Assembly (NCBI RefSeq): GCF_023898315.1
Contig: NC_064621.1
Coordinates: 132,616,521-132,680,520, forward strand
DNA from: Schistocerca nitens
Taxonomy: Eukaryota > Arthropoda > Insecta > Orthoptera > Acrididae
Reading direction: 5' to 3'
DNA: 64,000 nt
Shown: positions 44,065-56,400 of the stretch, in pieces
How the letters are laid out: each line of letters opens with the position of its first letter
How positions within the stretch are numbered: position 1 is the stretch's first letter
The notes under the pieces: model-generated
Seen by the model: the letters and a program-made list of their open reading frames with translations, nothing else
The model's database searches: none
Told to the model about the DNA's origin: nothing
Program-made: the position numbers and the translations under genes

Positions 44065-46433
44065 AAAATTTCACTCATGATATACTGAAAGGAGTCTGCT
44101 GGGGTACACTTGTATGTGGCACCAGAATATGATAAAAATATTAAAGTAAACTAAAATGAAACTATGATACTGTAAACGATGTATGTCTCTGATTGACTTT
44201 ATAAAGTGGATCGCTGACTGTGCACGACTGCAGAGCCAAAGATACTGCTTCTGGTCTTAGATTGTAGTGTTGAAGTAAGAGAGCGCTTGGTGCACAGTTG
44301 TAGGTACCTGTCTGTGAACAAAAGAGAATGGAGTAGGCAGCATTTGTGGTGTGCTCTGTGAAGCCACCAAGTGTTGGATTAATGTAAGAATCAAGAGAAC
44401 AAAAGTCTTCACGGAAGCAAGGTAAAGATGTTAAATAATTATGACTTTCGTTTTGCCAGTACTGCTCACCACTGAGCCCGTTGCTAGCATATTTTTATTT
44501 TTTTTTCATGATGGACCAAAATATATAGCGTTCCCCGTTGATGCTTCAGAGGTAAAACAATTTAATGTAAGACAATTTAATTTATTTGTTATACGCATAG
44601 GGGCCAAAGTAATCATTTTTGAACAGGGCCAGAGTATTCAGTGCCTAAGGAGCTGAATGAATTTTGCAGTGACTGTATTTCTTTATTGTTATTGTGAGTT
44701 GCATTGCTTAATCATTTCGTATAAAATTTTGTTAACAGAAAGACAGAGTAAGCACACCACTTTCAGTTTCGGCATGCTATACGATAATTCGAGTTTTGCA
44801 TCCATTGTTCAGTAACGCAATCATTCAATGTAGTCAAAAGATTATTTAAAAGAACTTTACAAATCGTTTGCGACAAGATGGCTTCTCATTATCGTCAAAT
44901 TTACGTATATGGAAATTCTTTATTATTGCAATGAAAAATTATTCTGCAATAAATATTGTTGCTTGCGAAAAGATTTTGAGCAGGTTAAGGATCAAGATAT
45001 TGTGGCGAAATTGCTTGTGGTGCTATGATAAATAGAATATTCTTAATGTTATCTTTCGCTGACATACTTCTGGTCACGTTCCGTTAAAGTTAAGTTATTT
45101 GTCTCCAGAGAAAATTTTGTTCAGTTTTCATAATTTTATTAAGTTTTTACTGTTGACATTCTACTTTTCTCATTGTATTCTCATTTCCAAATATGTGGAA
45201 CAAACACTGCATACAGGGAGTATTTCTACAAACAATGTTAAAATTACATAACTATTTAGTTACGATCCAAATATTGCGGGATCTGGTATCTGTTTGGTCG
45301 CCAGTGTATAATATCCTGTTTTATTTACTACTGGGTGGATAATGAAATGAAGTTTTTGAATTGAAAATGTTTCCTGACTTTTAAATTTGATGTTAATTGC
45401 TTTTACGGCCGGCTGCCGAACAGACACCATCAACATACCTGGCATAAACATTCTAGGAAATTTATTAATAAAAGTTCTCAGTTGTATTTTCTTCTTATTG
45501 GGAAACTTGATCTCTACTTTCTGCTGCGATGGTCGTCTTGAAGACAGCCGCCACAGAAGATGCTAATTGCTATCGCCTAATGAAAGAAACTCATATTTCG
45601 ATGCTGTGAGACGACGTGTTTGTCAAATAGGCAGACACTGTATATTACTTGACGTTATTTATACTAACCCAATATCCAATACTATTTAGAAATAAAATGT
45701 TTGCATATTCTCTTCATCAAGACACAACACACACCCTTCTCTTTCTGTCAACTTAAAAAGAAAGGAGACCCTCTTATCTCTGTGGAACATAAGGTCTGAA
45801 ACGATTGGATGATGCCAACAGAAAATGTATTACTGGTTTCGCTGAAGCGTAGCAGTTGTGAAAAATCCTGGAAAAGTCCGAAACGGAGTCAAAAGGCAAT
45901 ATGCAGAAACGGGGTTAACCAACATTACCAACCCTTTACAACTGTGGAGTTCTACAGCCAATGGATCACTTACACCAGTGTAAACTGTGTCGTGCAAAAT
46001 TTAGGGTTGATGACCAGCTAGCTCTGAAACCCTTGTAATGCCAAATACTGGGTTAAATTTTTTTATATTTTCATCGTTGCTTTTATTTCTTTTGTTTAAC
46101 TTTCTTTTAGTGTGGACCAATATAGATTATAATCTGCAAGATGTAGCATTGCCTTAAGTTGCTTTTTTTGTTTTTTATTTTGCAGTTAGTTTATAAATAC
46201 CGTTTGTATGTGTATGAATGTGCTTTGTGTGCTGTATTTTTACGCTTCGATACGAGTAAATAAATAAAGGGCATGAAGGTGCAAAAGGGAGTGAAAACCG
46301 CTACAATGAAGACACACAAGGCATATCCATAGGAAATGTGGAGTGAAAAAGAAAAACTGAGAAGATTTTGGGTTAATTCCCCATTCGGATATCTGGGGTA
46401 AGACTGCAAGGGGGAGATCACCATTAGAAAAAT
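44065..46433. other. Unassigned; possible primer-binding site at its left edge
   Basis: On the minus strand near 44112-44132 the bases TGGTGCCACATACAAG lie just upstream of the gag remnant, resembling a tRNA primer-binding site. If so, the adjoining bases would be the end of an LTR, but no matching LTR was found on the far side. The rest is AT-rich with short frames lacking domains. Confidence 0.35.
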
Positions 46434-47110
46434 TTGGATATTCAAGGAGCCGAAATATGGTCTATGAGAAGTCCGAATATGGTAGGGAAGCCAGAAAAGC
46501 TGAAAAGAGAAATGCTGATCCTCAGAGTAGGTACAGTGAGGATCAGTGAAGTGAAATGGAAAGAATTCCGGTCAGCCGAGTGTAGGGTCATATTAGCAGC
46601 GGAAAAAGGTATAATGGGATCAGAATTTATCATCTATCAGAAGGCAGGACAGAGTGAGCTATAGTGAACAGTTCACGAATAGGATTATTCTCACCAGAAC
46701 CGACAGCAAACCAATGACCACAATAATAGGTGAGGTATATAGCCCGACGTCGTAGACAGAAGATGAAGAGATATGAAAAGTTTGGTAGGATACTGATAGG
46801 TTAATTAAATACGTAGAAGAAGATGGATTTCAGTAACTACGGGAAATGGAATCGTGGTAGTAGGTGAATGGACAGATGATAGAGTTACAGAACAATGTAG
46901 GCTTGGTAGCGAGGAGGAGGTCAAAGACTAATTTAGTGTGTGATAAATTTCTGCTAGCAATGGCGAATGCACCGGTCAAAAATCGTAGAATAGAGGAGCA
47001 ATAACTAGAATAGGCTAGGAGACGAGAAGATAGCCGCTGGATTATATCACGGTCAGAGAATCAAAAATCAGATATTTGACTGTTAGCCCCGTCAACGATA
47101 GCCAAAAAAA
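46434..47110 (+). pseudogene. RTE-type endonuclease fragment, highly degraded
   Basis: Plus-strand pieces read GKPEKLKREMLILRVG and ISEVKWKEFRS, then TTIIGEVYSPTS and EDEEI (consensus VQVYMPTSxAEDEE), a degraded GLGSEEE position for the GxRNExG motif, and DYITVRESK (consensus DYIMVRER). The order agrees with an RTE endonuclease. Frames change repeatedly, no RT follows, and the piece ends before the satellite. It is clearly older than the RTE-like element at 26230. Confidence 0.6.
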
Positions 47111-47429
47111 TGTGACTTTGGGAAAAAATTTCTGTAATCGCGAAATTTTTGTAAGTCATGAATAACGTACAAAAATCGTATGGCCGTTCGGCGGGGGGGG
47201 GGGGGGGGTTGTGTTTCAAAGATAATCTTTTTAGATTTCTCTCGCATATTTCGAAAACAGCAGCATCTAGCGAAAATGTTTCACAGTTCAAAATTAAAAC
47301 ACATTAATTTTCCTACAAAAAAAGGCATCTTAGTTTTTTGCCTAAGACGAGAAGTTTCCATGCGGTGGAAAAATCGGAGACTATTGAAAATAGTCTTAAT
47401 AGTATAAAATTGATTTTTTTGTTGAATAA
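47111..47429. other. Boundary region with a 16-base G tract, before the satellite
   Basis: A run of 16 G (47193-47208) is followed by about 220 bp of AT-rich unassigned sequence ending GTTGAATAA immediately before the first satellite monomer. A homopolymer this long is often a sequencing weak spot. Confidence 0.6.
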
Positions 47430-50400
47430 GAGGGTTAAAGACAAATATTGAATGTTCGTACCACATCTAAGAGCAGTAGAGCCATAATAAGGGACAATGT
47501 GCGCTCTAGTGGCGTAACGGGATGGAAAGGTGGGGCAACAGGTTATAAGCGTCTGGGAAACTAGATCATCGGATGGTGGTCATACACTCCCCTCCTTCAG
47601 AGCTCTGCAAACTGAAGACAGAGGAGAGGGTTAAAGACAAATATTGAATGTTTGTACCACATCTAAGAACAGTAGAGCCGTAATAAGGGACAATGTGAGT
47701 TCTAGTGGTGTAACGGGATGGAAAGGTGGGGCAACAGGTTATAAGCGTCGGGGAAACTAGATCATCGGATGGTGGTCATACACTCCCCTCCTTCAGAGCT
47801 CTGCAAACTGAAGACAGAGGAGAGGGTTAAAGACAAATATTGAATGTTTGTACCACATCTAAGAACAGTAGAGCCGTAATAAGGGACAATGTGAGTTCTA
47901 GTGGTGTAACGGGATGGAAAGGTGGGGCAACAGGTTATAAGCGTCTGGGAAACTAGATCATCGGATGGTGGTCATACACTCCCCTCCTTCAGAGCTCTGC
48001 AAACTGAAGACAGAGGAGAGGGTTAAAGACAAATATTGAATGTTTGTACCACATCTAAGAACAGTAGAGCCGTAATAAGGGACAATGTGAGTTCTAGTGG
48101 TGTAACGGGATGGAAAGGTGGGGCAACAGGTTATAAGCGTCGGGGAAACTAGATCATCGGATGGTGGTCATACACTCCCCTCCTTCAGAGCTCTGCAAAC
48201 TGAAGACAGAGGAGAGGGTTAAAGACAAATATTGAATGTTTGTACCACATCTAAGAACAGTAGAGCCGTAATAAGGGACAATGTGAGTTCTAGTGGTGTA
48301 ACGGGATGGAAAGGTGGGGCAACAGGTTATAAGCGTCTGGGAAACTAGATCATCGGATGGTGGTCATACACTCCCCTCCTTCAGAGCTCTGCAAACTGAA
48401 GACAGAGGAGAGGGTTAAAGACAAATATTGAATGTTTGTACCACATCTAAGAACAGTAGAGCCGTAATAAGGGACAATGTGCGCTCTAGTGGCGTAACGG
48501 GATGGAAAGGTGGGGCAACAGGTTATAAGCGTCTGGGAAACTAGATCATCGGATGGTGGTCATACATTCCCCTCCTTCAGAGCTCTGCAAACTGAAGACA
48601 GAGGAGAGGGTTAAAGACAAATATTGAATGTTTGTACCACATCTAAGAACAGTAGAGCCGTAATAAGGGACAATGTGAGTTCTAGTGGTGTAACGGGATG
48701 GAAAGGTGGGGCAACAGGTTATAAGCGTCTGGGAAACTAGATCATCGGATGGTGGTCATACACTCCCCTCCTTCAGAGCTCTGCAAACTGAAGACAGAGG
48801 AGAGGGTTAAAGACAAATATTGAATGTTTGTACCACATCTAAGAACAGTAGAGCCGTAATAAGGGACAATGTGCGCTCTAGTGGCGTAACGGGATGGAAA
48901 GGTGGGGCAACAGGTTATAAGCGTCTGGGAAACTAGATCATCGGATGGTGGTCATACACTCCCCTCCTTCAGAGCTCTGCAAACTGAAGACAGAGGAGAG
49001 GGTTAAAGACAAATATTGAATGTTTGTACCACATCTAAGAACAGTAGAGCCGTAATAAGGGACAATGTGAGTTCTAGTGGTGTAACGGGATGGAAAGGTG
49101 GGGCAACAGGTTATAAGCGTCGGGGAAACTAGATCATCGGATGGTGGTCATACACTCCCCTCCTTCAGAGCTCTGCAAACTGAAGACAGAGGAGAGGGTT
49201 AAAGACAAATATTGAATGTTTGTACCACATCTAAGAACAGTAGAGCCGTAATAAGGGACAATGTGAGTTCTAGTGGTGTAACGGGATGGAAAGGTGGGGC
49301 AACAGGTTATAAGCGTCGGGGAAACTAGATCATCGGATGGCGGTCATACACTCCCCTCCTTCAGAGCTCTGCAAACTGAAGACAGAGGAGAGGGTTAAAG
49401 ACGAATATTGAATGTTTGTACCACATCTAAGAACAGTAGAGCCGTAATAAGGGACAATGTGAGTTCTAGTGGTGTAACGGGATGGAAAGGTGGGGCAACA
49501 GGTTATAAGCGTCTGGGAAACTAGATCATCAGATGGCGGTCATACACTCCCCTCCTTCAGAGCTCTGCAAACTGAAGACAGAGGAGAGGGTTAAAGACAA
49601 ATATTGAATGTTTGTACCACATCTAAGAACAGTAGAGCCGTAATAAGGGACAATGTGCGCTCTAGTGGCGTAACGGGATGGAAAGGTGGGGCAACAGGTT
49701 ATAAGCGTCTGGGAAACTAGATCATCGGATGGTGGTCATACACTCCCCTCCTTCAGAGCTCTGCAAACTGAAGACAGAGGAGAGGGTTAAAGACAAATAT
49801 TGAATGTTTGTACCACATCTAAGAACAGTAGAGCCGTAATAAGGGACAATGTGAGTTCTAGTGGTGTAACGGGATGGAAAGGTGGGGCAACAGGTTATAA
49901 GCGTCGGGGAAACTAGATCATCGGATGGCGGTCATACACTCCCCTCCTTCAGAGCTCTGCAAACTGAAGACAGAGGAGAGGGTTAAAGACAAATATTGAA
50001 TGTTTGTACCACATCTAAGAACAGTAGAGCCGTAATAAGGGACAATGTGAGTTCTAGTGGTGTAACGGGATGGAAAGGTGGGGCAACAGGTTATAAGCGT
50101 CGGGGAAACTAGATCATCGGATGGCGGTCATACACTCCCCTCCTTCAGAGCTCTGCAAACTGAAGACAGAGGAGAGGGTTAAAGACAAATATTGAATGTT
50201 TGTACCACATCTAAGAACAGTAGAGCCGTAATAAGGGACAATGTGAGTTCTAGTGGTGTAACGGGATGGAAAGGTGGGGCAACAGGTTATAAGCGTCTGG
50301 GAAACTAGATCATCGGATGGTGGTCATACATTCCCCTCCTTCAGAGCTCTGCAAACTGAAGACAGAGGAGAGGGTTAAAGACAAATATTGAATGTTTGTA

Positions 50401-53400
50401 CCACATCTAAGAACAGTAGAGCCGTAATAAGGGACAATGTGAGTTCTAGTGGTGTAACGGGATGGAAAGGTGGGGCAACAGGTTATAAGCGTCTGGGAAA
50501 CTAGATCATCGGATGGTGGTCATACACTCCCCTCCTTCAGAGCTCTGCAAACTGAAGACAGAGGAGAGGGTTAAAGACAAATATTGAATGTTTGTACCAC
50601 ATCTAAGAACAGTAGAGCCGTAATAAGGGACAATGTGAGTTCTAGTGGTGTAACGGGATGGAAAGGTGGGGCAACAGGTTATAAGCGTCGGGGAAACTAG
50701 ATCATCGGATGGCGGTCATACACTCCCCTCCTTCAGAGCTCTGCAAACTGAAGACAGAGGAGAGGGTTAAAGACGAAAATTGAATGTTTGTACCACATCT
50801 AAGAACAGTAGAGCCGTAATAAGGGACAATGTGAGTTCTAGTGGTGTAACGGGATGGAAAGGTGGGGCAACAGGTTATAAGCGTCTGGGAAACTAGATCA
50901 TCGGATGGTGGTCATACACTCCCCTCCTTCAGAGCTCTGCAAACTGAAGACAGAGGAGAGGGTTAAAGACAAATATTGAATGTTTGTACCACATCTAAGA
51001 ACAGTAGAGCCGTAATAAGGGACAATGTGCGCTCTAGTGGCGTAACGGGATGGAAAGGTGGGGCAACAGGTTATAAGCGTCTGGGAAACTAGATCATCGG
51101 ATGGTGGTCATACATTCCCCTCCTTCAGAGCTCTGCAAACTGAAGACAGAGGAGAGGGTTAAAGACGAATATTGAATGTTTGTACCACATCTAAGAACAG
51201 TAGAGCCGTAATAAGGGACAATGTGAGTTCTAGTGGTGTAACGGGATGGAAAGGTGGGGCAACAGGTTATAAGCGTCTGGGAAACTAGATCATCGGATGG
51301 TGGTCATACACTCCCCTCCTTCAGAGCTCTGCAAACTGAAGACAGAGGAGAGGGTTAAAGACAAATATTGAATGTTTGTACCACATCTAAGAACAGTAGA
51401 GCCGTAATAAGGGACAATGTGCGCTCTAGTGGCGTAACGGGATGGGAAGGTGGGGCAACAGGTTATAAGCGTCTGGGAAACTAGATCATCGGATGGTGGT
51501 CATACACTCCCCTCCTTCAGAGCTCTGCAAACTGAAGACAGAGGAGTGGGTTAAAGACAAATATTGAATGTTTGTACCACATCTAAGAACAGTAGAGCCG
51601 TAATAAGGGACAATGTGAGTTCTAGTGGTGTAACGGGATGGAAAGGTGGGGCAACAGGTTATAAGCGTCTGGGAAACTAGATCATCGGATGGTGGTCATA
51701 CACTCCCCTCCTTCAGAGCTCTGCAAACTGAAGACAGAGGAGAGGGTTAAAGACAAATATTGAATGTTTGTACCACATCTAAGAACAGTAGAGCCGTAAT
51801 AAGGGACAATGTGCGCTCTAGTGGCGTAACGGGATGGAAAGGTGGGGCAACAGGTTATAAGCGTCTGGGAAACTAGATCATCGGATGGTGGTCCTACATT
51901 CCCCTCCTTCAGAGCTCTGCAAACTGAAGACAGAGGAGTGGGTTAAAGACAAATATTGAATGTTTGTACCACATCTAAGAACAGTAGAGCCGTAATAAGG
52001 GACAATGTGAGTTCTAGTGGTGTAACGGGATGGAAAGGTGGGGCAACAGGTTATAAGCGTCTGGGAAACTAGATCATCGGATGGTGGTCATACACTCCCC
52101 TCCTTCAGAGCTCTGCAAACTGAAGACAGAGGAGAGGGTTAAAGACAAATATTGAATGTTTGTACCACATCTAAGAACAGTAGAGCCGTAATAAGGGACA
52201 ATGTGCGCTCTAGTGGCGTAACGGGATGGAAAGGTGGGGCAACAGGTTATAAGCGTCTGGGAAACTAGATCATCGGATGGTGGTCATACATTCCCCTCCT
52301 TCAGAGCTCTGCAAACTGAAGACAGAGGAGAGGGTTAAAGACGAATATTGAATGTTTGTACCACATCTAAGAACAGTAGAGCCGTAATAAGGGACAATGT
52401 GAGTTCTAGTGGTGTAACGGGATGGAAAGGTGGGGCAACAGGTTATAAGCGTCTGGGAAACTAGATCATCGGATGGTGGTCATACACTCCCCTCCTTCAG
52501 AGCTCTGCAAACTGAAGACAGAGGAGAGGGTTAAAGACAAATATTGAATGTTTGTACCACATCTAAGAACAGTAGAGCCGTAATAAGGGACAATGTGAGT
52601 TCTAGTGGTGTAACGGGATGGAAAGGTGGGGCAACAGGTTATAAGCGTCTGGGAAACTAGATCATCGGATGGTGGTCATACACTCCCCTCCTTCAGAGCT
52701 CTGCAAACTGAAGACAGAGGAGAGGGTTAAAGACAAATATTGAATGTTTGTACCACATCTAAGAACAGTAGAGCCGTAATAAGGGACAATGTGCGCTCTA
52801 GTGGCGTAACGGGATGGAAAGGTGGGGCAACAGGTTATAAGCGTCTGGGAAACTAGATCATCGGATGGTGGTCATACATTCCCCTCCTTCAGAGCTCTGC
52901 AAACTGAAGACAGAGGAGAGGGTTAAAGACGAATATTGAATGTTTGTACCACATCTAAGAACAGTAGAGCCGTAATAAGGGACAATGTGAGTTCTAGTGG
53001 TGTAACGGGATGGAAAGGTGGGGCAACAGGTTATAAGCGTCTGGGAAACTAGATCATCGGATGGTGGTCATACACTCCCCTCCTTCAGAGCTCTGCAAAC
53101 TGAAGACAGAGGAGAGGGTTAAAGACAAATATTGAATGTTTGTACCACATCTAAGAACAGTAGAGCCGTAATAAGGGACAATGTGAGTTCTAGTGGTGTA
53201 ACGGGATGGAAAGGTGGGGCAACAGGTTATAAGCGTCTGGGAAACTAGATCATCGGATGGTGGTCATACACTCCCCTCCTTCAGAGCTCTGCAAACTGAA
53301 GACAGAGGAGAGGGTTAAAGACAAATATTGAATGTTTGTACCACATCTAAGAACAGTAGAGCCGTAATAAGGGACAATGTGCGCTCTAGTGGCGTAACGG

Positions 53401-56400
53401 GATGGAAAGGTGGGGCAACAGGTTATAAGCGTCTGGGAAACTAGATCATCGGATGGTGGTCATACACTCCCCTCCTTCAGAGCTCTGCAAACTGAAGACA
53501 GAGGAGTGGGTTAAAGACAAATATTGAATGTTTGTACCACATCTAAGAACAGTAGAGCCGTAATAAGGGACAATGTGAGTTCTAGTGGTGTAACGGGATG
53601 GAAAGGTGGGGCAACAGGTTATAAGCGTCTGGGAAACTAGATCATCGGATGGTGGTCATACACTCCCCTCCTTCAGAGCTCTGCAAACTGAAGACAGAGG
53701 AGAGGGTTAAAGACAAATATTGAATGTTTGTACCACATCTAAGAACAGTAGAGCCGTAATAAGGGACAATGTGCGCTCTAGTGGCGTAACGGGATGGAAA
53801 GGTGGGGCAACAGGTTATAAGCGTCTGGGAAACTAGATCATCGGATGGTGGTCATACACTCCCCTCCTTCAGAGCTCTGCAAACTGAAGACAGAGGAGAG
53901 GGTTAAAGACGAATATTGAATGTTTGTACCACATCTAAGAACAGTAGAGCCGTAATAAGGGACAATGTGAGTTCTAGTGGTGTAACGGGATGGAAAGGTG
54001 GGGCAACAGGTTATAAGCGTCTGGGAAACTAGATCATCGGATGGCGGTCATACACTCCCCTCCTTCAGAGCTCTGCAAACTGAAGACAGAGGAGAGGGTT
54101 AAAGACAAATATTGAATGTTTGTACCACATCTAAGAACAGTAGAGCCGTAATAAGGGACAATGTGAGTTCTAGTGGTGTAACGGGATGGAAAGGTGGGGC
54201 AACAGGTTATAAGCGTCTGGGAAACTAGATCATCGGATGGTGGTCATACACTCCCCTCCTTCAGAGCTCTGCAAACTGAAGACAGAGGAGAGGGTTAAAG
54301 ACAAATATTGAATGTTTGTACCACATCTAAGAACAGTAGAGCCGTAATAAGGGACAATGTGCGCTCTAGTGGCGTAACGGGATGGAAAGGTGGGGCAACA
54401 GGTTATAAGCGTCTGGGAAACTAGATCATCGGATGGTGGTCATACACTCCCCTCCTTCAGAGCTCTGCAAACTGAAGACAGAGGAGAGGGTTAAAGACAA
54501 ATATTGAATGTTTGTACCACATCTAAGAACAGTAGAGCCGTAATAAGGGACAATGTGAGTTCTAGTGGTGTAACGGGATGGAAAGGTGGGGCAACAGGTT
54601 ATAAGCGTCGGGGAAACTAGATCATCGGATGGTGGTCATACACTCCCCTCCTTCAGAGCTCTGCAAACTGAAGACAGAGGAGAGGGTTAAAGACAAATAT
54701 TGAATGTTTGTACCACATCTAAGAACAGTAGAGCCGTAATAAGGGACAATGTGAGTTCTAGTGGTGTAACGGGATGGAAAGGTGGGGCAACAGGTTATAA
54801 GCGTCGGGGAAACTAGATCATCGGATGGCGGTCATACACTCCCCTCCTTCAGAGCTCTGCAAACTGAAGACAGAGGAGAGGGTTAAAGACGAATATTGAA
54901 TGTTTGTACCACATCTAAGAACAGTAGAGCCGTAATAAGGGACAATGTGAGTTCTAGTGGTGTAACGGGATGGAAAGGTGGGGCAACAGGTTATAAGCGT
55001 CGGGGAAACTAGATCATCGGATGGCGGTCATACACTCCCCTCCTTCAGAGCTCTGCAAACTGAAGACAGAGGAGAGGGTTAAAGACGAATATTGAATGTT
55101 TGTACCACATCTAAGAACAGTAGAGCCGTAATAAGGGACAATGTGAGTTCTAGTGGTGTAACGGGATGGAAAGGTGGGGCAACAGGTTATAAGCGTCTGG
55201 GAAACTAGATCATCGGATGGTGGTCATACACTCCCCTCCTTCAGAGCTCTGCAAACTGAAGACAGAGGAGAGGGTTAAAGACGAATATTGAATGTTTGTA
55301 CCACATCTAAGAACAGTAGAGCCGTAATAAGGGACAATGTGAGTTCTAGTGGTGTAACGGGATGGAAAGGTGGGGCAACAGGTTATAAGCGTCGGGGAAA
55401 CTAGATCATCGGATGGCGGTCATACACTCCCCTCCTTCAGAGCTCTGCAAACTGAAGACAGAGGAGAGGGTTAAAGACGAATATTGAATGTTTGTACCAC
55501 ATCTAAGAACAGTAGAGCCGTAATAAGGGACAATGTGAGTTCTAGTGGTGTAACGGGATGGAAAGGTGGGGCAACAGGTTATAAGCGTCTGGGAAACTAG
55601 ATCATCGGATGGCGGTCATACACTCCCCTCCTTCAGAGCTCTGCAAAATGAAGACAGAGTAGAGGGTTAAAGACGAATATTGAATGTTTGTACCACATCT
55701 AAGAACAGTAGAGCCGTAATAAGGGACAATGTGAGTTCTAGTGGTGTAACGGGATGGAAAGGTGGGGCAACAGGTTATAAGCGTCTGGGAAACTAGATCA
55801 TCGGATGGTGGTCATACACTCCCCTCCTTCAGAGCTCTGCAAACTGAAGACAGAGGAGAGGGTTAAAGACGAATATTGAATGTTTGTACCACATCTAAGA
55901 ACAGTAGAGCCGTAATAAGGGACAATGTGAGTTCTAGTGGTGTAACGGGATGGAAAGGTGGGGCAACAGGTTATAAGCGTCTGGGAAACTAGATCATCGG
56001 ATGGCGGTCATACATTCCCCTCCTTCAGAGCTCTGCAAACTGAAGACAGAGGAGAGGGTTAAAGACAAATATTGAATGTTTGTACCACATCTAAGAACAG
56101 TAGAGCCGTAATAAGGGACAATGTGCGCTCTAGTGGCGTAACGGGATGGAAAGGTGGGGCAACAGGTTATAAGCGTCTGGGAAACTAGATCATCGGATGG
56201 TGGTCATACACTCCCCTCCTTCAGAGCTCTGCAAACTGAAGACAGAGGAGAGGGTTAAAGACGAATATTGAATGTTTGTACCACATCTAAGAACAGTAGA
56301 GCCGTAATAAGGGACAATGTGAGTTCTAGTGGTGTAACGGGATGGAAAGGTGGGGCAACAGGTTATAAGCGTCTGGGAAACTAGATCATCGGATGGTGGT

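Noticed and set aside
47430..47626. CENP-B box in the satellite monomer
   Set aside because: The ACGGGA segment lacks the required upstream TTCG and A positions, so it is not a match.
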